From contig NZ_DF968182.1 in NCBI RefSeq assembly GCF_001192835.1, positions 1,924,345 through 1,988,344 on the forward strand: a stretch of 64,000 bases of DNA. Reading direction: 5' to 3'. Position numbers and translations under genes: made by a program. The notes under the pieces are model-generated. The model made no database searches, was not told the DNA's origin, and saw only the letters and a program-made list of their open reading frames with translations. This document shows positions 11,001 through 19,015 of this stretch, piece after piece. Position 1 is the stretch's first letter. The number at the start of each line of letters is the position of its first letter. The DNA is from Lentimicrobium saccharophilum. GTDB taxonomy: Bacteria; Bacteroidota; Bacteroidia; Bacteroidales; Lentimicrobiaceae.

Positions 11001-11182
11001 CCATCCTGGGCATGCTCCCTCTACTCACCGATCCCATGTACGCCAGTATGGCCGTTGCCATCATCAGCGGACTGCTGGTCGGCACCCTTATCACCCTGCT
11101 CTTTGTACCAATTCTTTACGCCGTTTTCTACGGGGTTAAACCCGCTTCAGTACCTGATAAAAATAACGACACATGCGCATGA
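8024..11182 (+). CDS. RND-family efflux transporter, inner-membrane pump (AcrB-like)
   Basis: At 1052 residues it has the usual length of HAE-type RND pumps (AcrB is 1049). Twelve membrane helices are expected, and both helix clusters and both large periplasmic loops are present. The first TM4 carries GMLVDNAIVVLDGI, with D-N where AcrB has D-D in the proton relay; the second cluster has GLMGMIVKNAIVLIDEAQ and SRARPVILASLTTILGMLPLL. It would use proton-motive force to expel hydrophobic compounds, bile salts or drugs. It overlaps the adaptor upstream by 4 bp and the channel gene downstream by 10 bp, giving a compact tripartite operon. Substrate cannot be told from sequence. Confidence 0.92.
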   Translation: MMHITDYIFHRKAIFYFIFFAMLAGGILAFQRISKLEDPELVVMQSQIVTVYPGASAHEVEMQVTNVIEEKLNTLANVESIRSKSMANLSIVAVTLELTVPQDEIEQRWDYLRRRMNEVLPALPEGAQPPVIYDDFGDVYGMFYAMTAEGFTYSEMSRMARYIKREMLAVEGVARVEIYGEQEPVTEIVFTPSGMGELGIYPLQVMAAVNGRTSTVYPGPLQTGDQRIGLNVDGKTTHAKDVANTMVKGINGNLFKLSDIAAVNDTYSDPLRNTLYLNNQKAIGISLSMESGENIVEVGKRVEKRLAELQQNMPVGYNFEKVFFQPDMVKKSIDGFMLNLIASVAIVILVLMISMGLRSGFIIGTGLILTVLATFPILLAAGGTLQRISLGAFIIAMGMLVDNAIVVLDGILVNFKKGIPRPAALINPAKKTAWPLLGATFIAVAAFLPVYLSQDAAGTYARDLFVVLCISLLISWLLAMTQVPLFAGLMLKPSAEKGEEALFTGKSYRTLRKVLYKLLHYKTLTLTVSALLLLAAALNFGNIRKTFFPDFNYNQAYIEYRMPAGVSPRKVQDDLNQITAYLNSLDEVKMVVSSHGQTPTRYCLVRPLGEAGDNYGELIVNFDDYKTMIRMKPLISEYLHRNFPDARTRIRKYNLSIKASHTVEAEFSGPDPAVLRDLSRQAMDIFRENPYVDPYTLEEDWESPGEALTVRYNAQAAGRAGVSRQDVSNALLAATDGLPIGSYFEDQTRVNIMLKLRNNDGSRIENPGEIPVWSMLPDISGINEQTVRELMTGIKSMDDLSRELVSPVPLSAVTHGIDLTWQEPVVHRVNGRRAIQVQCDPKDGYSPAETRRFSKKAIEAIPLPAGYQMQWVGEHELQGDALRNIFRFLPISILLIILTLILLFNDFRKPLIVILCIPMAFIGIVPGMILAGQPFTFMAIIGSFGLMGMIVKNAIVLIDEAQGLIAAGIEKHLALINATISRARPVILASLTTILGMLPLLTDPMYASMAVAIISGLLVGTLITLLFVPILYAVFYGVKPASVPDKNNDTCA

Positions 11183-12600
11183 ACAAACTGATAATCAATT
11201 CCCTGATACTGATACTGGCGTTTGGCTCACAGGCTGCAGGGCAGCAGCAACTCAGCCCGGAGCAATGCCGTAAAATGGCCCTGGAGAAGAACGAAGACCT
11301 GAAGATTGCCGGCATGCAAACCGAAAAAGCAAACCGCATGCAAGCCGCCGCGCGTACACTCCGGCTGCCTTCGCTTTCAGTATCAGGCACAGGCATCTAC
11401 CAGAACAAGGATTTTGAAATGGAGATGTTCCTGCCTACGCAAACTCCCAATCCATTGACCGGCCAGTTGGAGCCCAACATTATGGTCAATCCGCTGACCG
11501 GACAGCCGGTAATCGGCCCTGACGGCAATCCTGTTTTCAATATGTATGCCTGGCTGCCCCTCGAAATCAGTCTTAATGGCGCGTACCTTGCCGGCATCAG
11601 TCTTGAACAGCCTGTTTATGCGGGCGGCAGGATAAGGGCAGGAAATCAGATGGCTGATCTGGGGGTGGAAATGGCCGAAGAGAACACCCGCCTGCAACTG
11701 GGAAATACCCTGGAGGAAGCTGACCGCGCTTATTGGACGTTTGTATCGGTCAGGGGCAAAACCATGCTTGCCGAACAGGCGGTAATAATGCTTGAGGAAC
11801 TGGTTCAACTGGCATCCAACAGTTATGAAGTGGGCATGGCCAGCCGCAACGACCTGCTGAAAGCACAGGCCGAACTCAATCAGGCAAAACTGAACCGGCT
11901 AAAAGCACAGCACGGGCTGGAGCTCAGCCGCATGGACCTGTGCCGGGTGACCGGCTTGCCGTTTGACACAAGGATCATAGTTACCGACACCATACAGGAT
12001 ACGGAAAGCTTAACTCCAACAACCGTGAATCCGGAACCCGCCAGGCCTGAAAACCGGCCGGAATACCAGCTGCTGCTGAAAAAGATCGGCATACAGGATC
12101 ATCAGATCCGTATGGAAAGGGCAGAATTTCTGCCAACTGCAGGGGTGCGGGCAGGATACAACCACATCGGCGGAATTGAACTGAGCGGCACCGGCTTTGA
12201 AAATACCGGTTTCAATGTTTTGGCATCGGTCAGTATCCCGCTCTTTCACTGGGGTGAAGGCATACAGAAAATCAAAGCCGCCCGCCTCGAAAAGGAGATC
12301 AGGGAAACGGAGCTGACCAAATATCACCAACTGATGCTGCTCGAAGCAGAACAGGCAAGGCTTAACCTGATACTGGCTTCGGACCGGATCCGGATGAGCA
12401 AGGAAGCGTTGGAGCAGGCAAATGAAAACCTGCGCGTAAGCCGCGACAATTATGAAGTCGGCATGGGGACGATGAGCGACCTGCTGATCGCGCAAACACA
12501 ATGGCAGCAAGCGCACAGCGAACTGATCGATGCCCGCTCGGAATACAAAATAAAAGAAACCGCCTGGCTGAAGGTTTCCGGCATGCTCAATGCTGAATAA
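11173..12600 (+). CDS. TolC-family outer membrane efflux channel
   Basis: A 475-residue exported protein with a signal peptide (LIINSLILILAFGSQAAGQQ) and two outer-membrane efflux protein repeats. The sequence begins LSPEQCRKMALEKNEDLKIAGMQ, contains QPVYAGGRIRAGNQMADLGVEMAEEN, and repeats the motif SYEVGMASRNDLLKAQAELNQAK / NYEVGMGTMSDLLIAQTQWQQA in each half. This is the TolC/OprM fold, a trimeric barrel plus helical tunnel. Two close starts exist (11173 and 11179); both overlap the pump gene. It completes the adaptor-pump-channel system. Confidence 0.9.
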   Translation: MRMNKLIINSLILILAFGSQAAGQQQLSPEQCRKMALEKNEDLKIAGMQTEKANRMQAAARTLRLPSLSVSGTGIYQNKDFEMEMFLPTQTPNPLTGQLEPNIMVNPLTGQPVIGPDGNPVFNMYAWLPLEISLNGAYLAGISLEQPVYAGGRIRAGNQMADLGVEMAEENTRLQLGNTLEEADRAYWTFVSVRGKTMLAEQAVIMLEELVQLASNSYEVGMASRNDLLKAQAELNQAKLNRLKAQHGLELSRMDLCRVTGLPFDTRIIVTDTIQDTESLTPTTVNPEPARPENRPEYQLLLKKIGIQDHQIRMERAEFLPTAGVRAGYNHIGGIELSGTGFENTGFNVLASVSIPLFHWGEGIQKIKAARLEKEIRETELTKYHQLMLLEAEQARLNLILASDRIRMSKEALEQANENLRVSRDNYEVGMGTMSDLLIAQTQWQQAHSELIDARSEYKIKETAWLKVSGMLNAE

Positions 12601-12692
12601 AAACCAGCCCGCTGATGCATGGATTATAAAACATTTACGGCATGATCTGAATGCCGGGAATTCAAATATTCCGCTTCCTCATGAAAAAGAGC

Positions 12693-12700
12693 TAAATTTG
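12693..12700 (+). promoter_or_regulatory. candidate -7 promoter element (TAAATTTG) before the LytS-like kinase
   Basis: TAAATTTG is a perfect TAnnTTTG match 7 bp upstream of the first ATG (12708). A transcript starting about 7 bp downstream would be nearly leaderless for that ATG, or have a leader of about 15 nt for the second in-frame ATG at 12723. It suggests that the two-component pair can be transcribed apart from the efflux operon. Confidence 0.45.
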
Positions 12701-12707
12701 AGCAGGT

Positions 12708-13760
12708 ATGAAAACAAACAGCATGAACAATCACAACCTGCATTTCATCAGCCGGCTGTCGGATTACACCCTGAAAAGCGTACTGATCAGGATATCGCTG
12801 GTAAGCGCTACCGGCTGGCTGTTTCTGTTTTCTGCCTCCCGCCTTGCCGGCGACGGGACGGTAGAGGTTACACTCCTGAAATATTTACGCACTATACTGG
12901 TATTCAATATCATCAGCGAAGGAAATGTGCTTTTTGATCATATAGCTGAACGCTATCTGCCGATTCCTGAAAAAATCAGCCTCCGCATTGTCCTGCATGC
13001 CATAGTCAGCCTGCTGCTCGGAGTAGCCCTGCTGGCGGCTGTGGTGCTTACAGGGAATGAACCCCTGTTCTTTTCGAATCCCATCATGCAGATGATGATC
13101 CTGTTCGGACTGATCTTCACTTTTATCCTGATCCTGATCTCAGTCACCCTGCGCATCATCGACCAATGGATAAATTCCATCAGAGAACTCGAAGAGATGA
13201 AAAATCTCAAACTGGCCAGTGATTACAGTTCGCTGCAGGCGCAGCTTAACCCGCATTTTCTCTTCAACAACCTGAGTGTGCTGAAATCAATGATTACCTA
13301 CGAACCGGAATCTGCCATACAATTTACCCAGAACTTTACCGATGTATACCGTTACGTTTTGCAGAGCAAGGATAAAAGCACGGTGAAAGTTTCGGAGGAA
13401 CTCGGTTTTATCGGGGCTTATATTGCACTGCACAAGGAACGCATGGGAAACGCCCTGATTGTGGAAACAAATATCAGTAATGAAGCAATCAACCGGGAAA
13501 TCCCGCCGCTCGCCCTTCAGCTGCTGATCGAGAATGCCCTGAAGCACAACATCGCCCTGAAAGACTCCCCGCTGCATATTGTCATCAGAAGCAGCGACAA
13601 CAGCATTACAGTCACCAATAACATTAATCATAAAGAAGCTTCATGGTCCGGTAAAACCGGACTGACAAACCTGCAGCAGCGCTATGCCCTGCTCACGGGC
13701 CGTCCGGTTGAAGTCAGGCGGCAGAGCGGCTTTTTTGAAGTAGAAATCCCTTTGCTATGA
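12708..13760 (+). CDS. LytS/YehU-type sensor histidine kinase
   Basis: A 350-residue membrane kinase. About four hydrophobic segments occupy residues 25-150 (for example VLIRISLVSATGWLFLFSA, LHAIVSLLLGVALLAAVVL, MILFGLIFTFILILISVTL). A short coiled coil leads into the His_kinase domain with LQAQLNPHFLFNNLSVLKSM, where H183 is the expected phospho-accepting histidine. A HATPase_c domain with LLIENALKHNIA and GKTGLTNLQQRY closes the protein. There is no extracytoplasmic sensor domain, as is usual for this class. The ATG at 12723 is an alternative start. It overlaps the next gene by 4 bp (ATGA), so kinase and regulator are coupled. Confidence 0.88.
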   Translation: MKTNSMNNHNLHFISRLSDYTLKSVLIRISLVSATGWLFLFSASRLAGDGTVEVTLLKYLRTILVFNIISEGNVLFDHIAERYLPIPEKISLRIVLHAIVSLLLGVALLAAVVLTGNEPLFFSNPIMQMMILFGLIFTFILILISVTLRIIDQWINSIRELEEMKNLKLASDYSSLQAQLNPHFLFNNLSVLKSMITYEPESAIQFTQNFTDVYRYVLQSKDKSTVKVSEELGFIGAYIALHKERMGNALIVETNISNEAINREIPPLALQLLIENALKHNIALKDSPLHIVIRSSDNSITVTNNINHKEASWSGKTGLTNLQQRYALLTGRPVEVRRQSGFFEVEIPLL

Positions 13761-14536
13761 ACAGGCCGGTAAACATTCTCCTGATCGAAGATGAAGACTA
13801 TAACCTCAGGCTGCTGGAGGGCATGATCCTCAAACTGCGCCCCGGATGGAAAGTTTCCGGCACGTTTGAGAGTGTAAAACGCAGCGTGGAATGGCTGAAA
13901 CAGCATCCGCAACCCGACCTGATATTCATGGATATACAGCTGGCCGACGGACTTTGCTTCGCCATTTTTGATCAGGTTGAAGTCAGCAGCATGGTTATAT
14001 TTACCACAGCCTATGACAATTACGCCATTCAGGCCTTTAAAGTAAACAGCATCGACTACCTGCTCAAGCCCTTCAGGGAAAAAGAGCTTGAAGAGGCCAT
14101 CCTGAAATTTGAAAAATTCACGGGGCTTGCCGTTGACTTGCACCATACACCTGATTATCAAGACATTCTTGAAGCTATCCGGAAAGGGGTGAAAAAATTC
14201 CGCCGGCGTTTCCTGGTATCGAAAGGCGACGCCTACATCAGGCTGGAGGTATCCGACATTGCCTATTTCCATAATGAGAACCGCATCACCACCGCGGTTA
14301 CGTTTAACAAGCATACGCACATCCTCGACTTTTCACTGGATGCACTAGAAGAGCAGCTTGATCCCGATGAGTTTTACCGCGCCAACCGGCAGCTGCTGGT
14401 CAATGCAAAGGCTGTCGACAGGGTGGAAAACCATTTCGGAGGCAGGCTTAAACTGCGCCTGAACCCGCCCTTTTCCGGCGACCTGATGGTCAGCCGCCTG
14501 AAAGCCATAAACTTCAGGCAATGGATGGGGAATTGA
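13757..14536 (+). CDS. LytTR-family response regulator
   Basis: A 259-residue regulator. The receiver domain starts NILLIEDEDYNLRLLEG; D59 in DLIFMDIQL is the expected phosphorylation site, with FTTAYDNYAIQAFKVNSIDYLLKPF giving the conserved T/S, Y and K. The C-terminal half (RRRFLVSKGDAYIRLEVSDIAYFHNEN ... FYRANRQLLVNAKAVDRV) is a LytTR DNA-binding domain. It pairs with the kinase upstream. Its position right behind the RND efflux operon suggests control of, or response to, that pump, but this is inference from position. Confidence 0.9.
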   Translation: MNRPVNILLIEDEDYNLRLLEGMILKLRPGWKVSGTFESVKRSVEWLKQHPQPDLIFMDIQLADGLCFAIFDQVEVSSMVIFTTAYDNYAIQAFKVNSIDYLLKPFREKELEEAILKFEKFTGLAVDLHHTPDYQDILEAIRKGVKKFRRRFLVSKGDAYIRLEVSDIAYFHNENRITTAVTFNKHTHILDFSLDALEEQLDPDEFYRANRQLLVNAKAVDRVENHFGGRLKLRLNPPFSGDLMVSRLKAINFRQWMGN

Positions 14537-14560
14537 GGTTAGGATAAGATTGAGGTTGTG

Positions 14561-14735
14561 CTTCGGTTGGTCTCGGCTGGTCTCGGCTGGTCTCGGCTGG
14601 TCTCGGCTGGTCTCGGCTGGTCTCGGCTGGTCCCGGCTGGTCTCGGCTGGTCTCGGCTACTCTCGACCACCGCCGCTCGACCACCACCGCTCGACCACCG
14701 TCGCTCAGCAACCAGGGTTGAGGTTTCTCCAGATG
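14561..14735. repeat. tandem repeat block 1: 10-bp units then 14-bp units
   Basis: About ten copies of a 10-bp unit TCTCGGCTGG (14561-14660, one C/T variant) run into about three copies of a 14-bp unit CTCGACCACCACCG. It lies between the response-regulator stop and the hairpin before the protease gene. Open frames through it are low-complexity artefacts (10 bp is not a multiple of three). Confidence 0.9.
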
Positions 14736-14756
14736 GTATCTTCTAAAAATGTGTCC

Positions 14757-14911
14757 GGTTGGTTTGGTTCGGCTGGTCCCGGCTGGTCCCGGCTGGTCCC
14801 GGCTGGTCTCGGCTGGTCTCGGCTACGCTCGACCACCACCGCTCGACCACCACCGCCCGGCCACCGCTGCCCGGCCACCGTTGCCCGGCCACCGTTGCCC
14901 GCAGGCGCGGA
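14757..14911. repeat. tandem repeat block 2: same 10-bp and 14-bp unit types
   Basis: A second copy of the same architecture: about seven 10-bp units (TCCCGGCTGG/TCTCGGCTGG), then five 14-bp units grading from CTCGACCACCACCG to CCCGGCCACCGTTG. The two blocks are joined by about 30 bp of unrelated sequence. The order of unit types is the same in both blocks, which points to block duplication followed by drift. Confidence 0.88.
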
Positions 14912-14934
14912 CGTCCACGTCCGTGCCCATAAAT

Positions 14935-14969
14935 GTGCAAGCCCTGCCGGAATCCGGCAGGGCTTGCAC
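14935..14969. terminator. strong bidirectional hairpin between convergent genes
   Basis: A perfect 16-bp stem (GTGCAAGCCCTGCCGG paired with CCGGCAGGGCTTGCAC) with a 3-nt loop lies between the plus-strand regulator and the minus-strand protease. There is no long T tract, so it may be a transcript-end hairpin or boundary rather than a textbook intrinsic terminator. Confidence 0.6.
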
Positions 14970-14996
14970 TGCAAATCCATCCACAACCGTCGTGGA

Positions 14997-17900
14997 CTAC
15001 CTGATCTCCTTTTCTATCCATCCCGAGCGGTCGGGAGGAGCCGGAGACTTCACTTTCTTCACCGGGTTGGCTTCCAGCTCTTTCAGCAGTACTTCCACGG
15101 CTTTTTCGATGCCGGGGTCTATGCCTTTGGCCAGTTGTTCCGGACGGTCAACCACTTCAATATCCGGATAAACGCCAATACCCTCGATGATCCAGTTTTC
15201 ATTTTCATCGAAAATACCGAAACGGGGAACGGAGATGTATCCTCCATCCACCAGGCGTGCATTGCCCGAAATACCAACCAGGCCGCCCCAGGTGCGGGTA
15301 CCGATCAGCCTGCCCAGGCCCATTTTCTTAAAGAAATAAGGGAATGCATCCCCGCCTGATGAGCTGTATCCGTTGATCAGCATCACCTTCGGGCCGTCGT
15401 GGGCAATGCCGGGAGCCTTGCTGGGCTGCATGCCGTTACGGTGCCAGTAGGTGAGCGTACGGCGGTCGAGCAGGTCGGCCATGCGGTCAGGGATAAATCC
15501 GCCGCCATTGTAGCGGTCATCGATGATCAGCGCCTCTTTGTTATGATAGGTGTACATGCCGCGATAAAGTTCACGGTTGCCGTCCTGAGCCGTATTGGGC
15601 ACATAAATGTATCCGATGCGTCCGCCCGAAAGCTTGTCCACCATCAACCGGCGTTCTTCCACCCAGTTGAAGTGCCTGAGTTCAACCTCGCTTTCAATGG
15701 GTTTGATGGTTGAGGTTTCAGCACCGGAGCCATCGGCATTGGCGCTGACGGCGATTTCAACCGTTACGCCCGCCAGATTTTCGAGGAAGAGATAAGGATT
15801 GTCTTTGGTGGTGATTTCTCTTCCATTGATGCTGATCAGGAAATCGCCCTCTTTTACTTTCACACCCTGCTCGGTAAGCGGCGAACGGCGGGCTTCATTC
15901 CAGTTTTCGCCTTTGTAGATTTTTGCGATGCGGTAGCGCCCGGCCGCAGCATCGGCCTCCAGTTCGGCGCCCAGCAGCCCGGTATTCACGCGTTTCACCC
16001 GTTTGATGTCGCCCCAGTCAACATAAGCATGGCCCGTGTTGGATTCAGAAACGATCTCATTCAGGATATAATCCAGGTCGAAACGGCTTCCCACATAAGG
16101 CAACAGCTCGCCGTAACGCTGCTTCAGGCCCGGCCAGTCCACGCCGTGAAGGTTATCCACATAGAAATAATCCCTGAAAATGCGCCAGCCATCGGTATAA
16201 ATCTGGTTCCACTCCTTGCGGGGCTCTATCTTCATTTCCATGCGGCCAAGTTCAAGTTTGCCGGTGCCGGGTTTCTGACCCGGAGCAACTTTGGCGATTC
16301 CGTAATCACCACCCGAACGGTACAAGAACATTTTACCGTCGGCACTCGGAACAGCCACAAAAACGCGGTCCATAATCTCTTCGGTCTTCTCATCGGCGGC
16401 ATTGTACCGCATCAGTTTGCCATCGGCGATGTAAAGCAGACCACCATCAGCCGGACCAACGATACGGTAATTGCCTGCGGATACGGGTAAGGCTTCAACC
16501 CTGTTATTGATACCTTCAAAGTCGATACTCACCTTCACCTTGTCATCCTTCTTTTCAGGCTCTTCCTTCGACTTTCCTTTCGATTTGGAATCCTTTGCTT
16601 CCTCAGCAGGTTTTGATTCATTCACCGGCTCCACATCGTTCTTTGTCTTAATGAGGCGGGTACCGTCGTTCTTCAGCGCTACTGCATAGATTCTGGATGC
16701 GTTATTATAGAGGTAATCAAATTCAAAACCTGAGAACTCCAGGTTGAAGTCACGGTCAGACACAAAGAAGATGAACTTACCGCATTTGCTGAATACGGGT
16801 GAATAGTCCGCAAAGCGGTTATCGGTGAGCTGAGTGGCTTTTGCCGAAGGGATATGGTAAACCCAGACCGCGGAGAAACCGTTTTCGCTCTCCTTGCTGT
16901 AAGTGATCCATTCTGAATCGGGCGAGAAAGCGTAGGTACGGATTTCGCTGTCGGTGGCTTTATCAATTTCTGTCTCTTTACCGGATACCACATCTACCAG
17001 CCGGAGTTTCATGGTTCGGTCGCTGTAAACCAGGTATTTGCTGTCGGGTGACCATTCGGCGTCGTATTTCCAGGCAGCGGATCCCGAAGTCATTTTCCGG
17101 GGTTTGGCACCTTTTACATTTTCGAGCAGGTAAATCTCATACTCGCCCGATTCGTCAGAATAGTAAGAGATGTATTTGCCATTGGGCGACCAGGCGGGAT
17201 AAATCTCGCGTGCATCGGGCGTTTGGGTGAGGTTCTCCACCACCCCGTTTTCGGCAGGCACCGAAAAGATGTCGCCACGGGCGTCGAAGAGTGCACGTTT
17301 GGCGGTTGGCGAGATGTTGAAGCTGTGAATGTCGTCCTTCACATTCTTAAAATAAGCCACCAGGTTCGGATTGTCGAAATTCAGGCTGACGGTAATCTTT
17401 TCGGAACGGCCGGTTCCAATATCCAGCTTGTAGAGGTAACCCCCGTTTTCATATACCACCTGTCCGTTTTCGCCGGAAGGCCACATCACGTCAAAATCCT
17501 TGTGAAAGGTAAGCTGCGTAGTTTGTTTGGTGGCTGTGCTGTATCGGTACAGGTTCAGCCGCAGGTCGCGGTCGGAGGCAAAGATGATGTCGCTGCCCCA
17601 CCAGATCGGCCACTGATCGGATCCGGCGAAGCTGGTAATCTGTTCGGCGGTATTATTTTCAAGATCATAAGTCCACAACTCGGTTGCCCGACCGCCTTTG
17701 TAGCGCTTCCAGGTGCGGAACTCCCGGTCGACCGGGGTAAAGGCCAACTTTTTCGCGTCGGGCGAAAGTACGGCAAACCCGCCATTCACGATGGGCAGGG
17801 GGCGTTCAAATCCGCCTTCAAGACTCACCAGAAAGTATTTTCCGTTACGTTCGCCAAAGGTGGTGCGGTTGGCCCGGATAAGGATTTCCTTGCTGTCGGG

Positions 17901-18275
17901 CGTCCAGTCGAGCACCACATGGTCGTATCCGCCGCGCGGCGGCATTACACCGACTTCGTTGTACCAGGTGAGCTGACGGGCTGTACCTCCACCGGAAGGC
18001 ATCACCCATATCTGGCGGCTTCCCGAATATTCGGCCGAGAAGGCGATCCAGTTGCCATCGGGTGAAATCTTCGGGAAAAGCTCCAGCCCTTCGTGCGAAG
18101 TCAGCCTCCGGGCCTCTCCCCCATTGGCTGAAACCGTCCAGATATCGCCTGCATATACAAAGGCGACAAGGTTTTTATTGATGTCGGGAAAGCGCAGCAG
18201 ACGGGCATCGTCCATCGCTTTAACCCCGGCTGACAAACTGATTGCCAGCACCATAAGTAATAGTTTCCTGATCAT
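14997..18275 (-). CDS. tricorn-like S41 family serine protease
   Basis: A 1092-residue exported protein (signal peptide MIRKLLLMVLAISLSAGVKA). The first ~650 residues are two beta-propeller regions made of TolB/WD-like blades (SPDGNWIAFSAEYSGSRQIWVMP, SPNGKYISYYSDESGEYEIYLL, SPDSKYLVYSDRT). A charged linker rich in KSKGKSKEEPEKKDD follows, then the tricorn C1 region, a PDZ domain (TGLLGAELEADAAAGRYRIAKIYKG ... VKEGDFLISINGREI) and the C2 S41 core. The nucleophile serine should lie in GYSSSGGDAF (residues 969-978). Family members degrade peptides; in Bacteroidota they are periplasmic. Length and order match tricorn homologues. Confidence 0.9.
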   Translation of the reverse strand: MIRKLLLMVLAISLSAGVKAMDDARLLRFPDINKNLVAFVYAGDIWTVSANGGEARRLTSHEGLELFPKISPDGNWIAFSAEYSGSRQIWVMPSGGGTARQLTWYNEVGVMPPRGGYDHVVLDWTPDSKEILIRANRTTFGERNGKYFLVSLEGGFERPLPIVNGGFAVLSPDAKKLAFTPVDREFRTWKRYKGGRATELWTYDLENNTAEQITSFAGSDQWPIWWGSDIIFASDRDLRLNLYRYSTATKQTTQLTFHKDFDVMWPSGENGQVVYENGGYLYKLDIGTGRSEKITVSLNFDNPNLVAYFKNVKDDIHSFNISPTAKRALFDARGDIFSVPAENGVVENLTQTPDAREIYPAWSPNGKYISYYSDESGEYEIYLLENVKGAKPRKMTSGSAAWKYDAEWSPDSKYLVYSDRTMKLRLVDVVSGKETEIDKATDSEIRTYAFSPDSEWITYSKESENGFSAVWVYHIPSAKATQLTDNRFADYSPVFSKCGKFIFFVSDRDFNLEFSGFEFDYLYNNASRIYAVALKNDGTRLIKTKNDVEPVNESKPAEEAKDSKSKGKSKEEPEKKDDKVKVSIDFEGINNRVEALPVSAGNYRIVGPADGGLLYIADGKLMRYNAADEKTEEIMDRVFVAVPSADGKMFLYRSGGDYGIAKVAPGQKPGTGKLELGRMEMKIEPRKEWNQIYTDGWRIFRDYFYVDNLHGVDWPGLKQRYGELLPYVGSRFDLDYILNEIVSESNTGHAYVDWGDIKRVKRVNTGLLGAELEADAAAGRYRIAKIYKGENWNEARRSPLTEQGVKVKEGDFLISINGREITTKDNPYLFLENLAGVTVEIAVSANADGSGAETSTIKPIESEVELRHFNWVEERRLMVDKLSGGRIGYIYVPNTAQDGNRELYRGMYTYHNKEALIIDDRYNGGGFIPDRMADLLDRRTLTYWHRNGMQPSKAPGIAHDGPKVMLINGYSSSGGDAFPYFFKKMGLGRLIGTRTWGGLVGISGNARLVDGGYISVPRFGIFDENENWIIEGIGVYPDIEVVDRPEQLAKGIDPGIEKAVEVLLKELEANPVKKVKSPAPPDRSGWIEKEIR

Positions 18276-18517
18276 GACTGATTAGTTTTGGAAGATTGAA
18301 AACAGAAGGGCTAAAGTAAAGTTTTTTTTGATTTGAAAGTGCCTGTAATTCACCCTGCTGATGTGTTGCAGGCCTGGTCCGGAGTTTTCAGCTTCAGGGA
18401 TTTTTATGCCGGATGGATTGTTGCGCAGGTTTTTACCCAGCGGTTATTTCATAAAAATCAAGGGAGTCTGACCCTTAAAAAAAATCAGATTTTATCCTGC
18501 AGCCGGAAAAGCAATTG

Positions 18518-18958
18518 TTACTCCAGCATAAAAATCAGCACCGCCACCGGCAGCTTTCCTTCAATGTTATAAATAACGGATCCGTAATTGCTGGAACCAT
18601 GACGCACCAGGTTGCCGTCGAAATTGTACAGAATGGTGCCGTAATCGCTGCTTCCCTGACGGATATATCCACCGCCCCAGTTGTACAACACCTTGCCGTA
18701 GGTGCTCCTGCCCTGCCGGAAATTACGGCCATCCCAGTTAAAAAGCACTTCTCCATAGGTACTTGATCCCTGGCGGATTTCAGTCCCATCGTAGTTTATA
18801 ATAACTTGTCCGTAAGCGCTGCTTCCTTTCCGGAGGTAACGTCCGTCCCAATTCCAGAGCACCTCCCCGTAACTACTGCTGCCCTTCCTCACCAGCGTTT
18901 GTGCATGTGCCGTTCCTGTCATCAGGAGCGTGATCAGCACAATCAGGATTTGTTTCAT
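18518..18958 (-). CDS. exported small protein made of 20-residue repeats
   Basis: A 146-residue protein with a signal peptide (MKQILIVLITLLMTGTAHAQ) followed by six near-perfect 20-residue repeats with the pattern R.GSS.YG.VLYNWDGR.I, one per repeat with small changes. The spacing of Gly, Tyr and Trp suggests short beta-strands arranged around an axis. It resembles, by pattern only, the small beta-flower or propeller-like repeat proteins known from Bacteroidota; I cannot name the family with certainty. It stands alone. The 240 bp between it and the protease gene contain no gene I can support. Confidence 0.75.
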   Translation of the reverse strand: MKQILIVLITLLMTGTAHAQTLVRKGSSSYGEVLWNWDGRYLRKGSSAYGQVIINYDGTEIRQGSSTYGEVLFNWDGRNFRQGRSTYGKVLYNWGGGYIRQGSSDYGTILYNFDGNLVRHGSSNYGSVIYNIEGKLPVAVLIFMLE

Positions 18959-19015
18959 TGTACGAAGCTTTATGAATGCCCTGTTATCATTCCGGAATGC
19001 AGCCGGTCTGTATCT

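Noticed and set aside
14550-15359. Long plus-strand open frames across the tandem repeats (up to 269 codons), and mirror frames on the minus strand
   Set aside because: They are built from 10-bp and 14-bp repeats (Trp-Ser-Arg-Leu type low complexity) and then run antisense through the protease gene; no start signal or protein-like composition.
18333-18572. A 79-codon plus-strand frame between protease and repeat-protein genes
   Set aside because: It runs into the repeat-protein gene on the other strand, has no promoter or binding-site signal and no family likeness.
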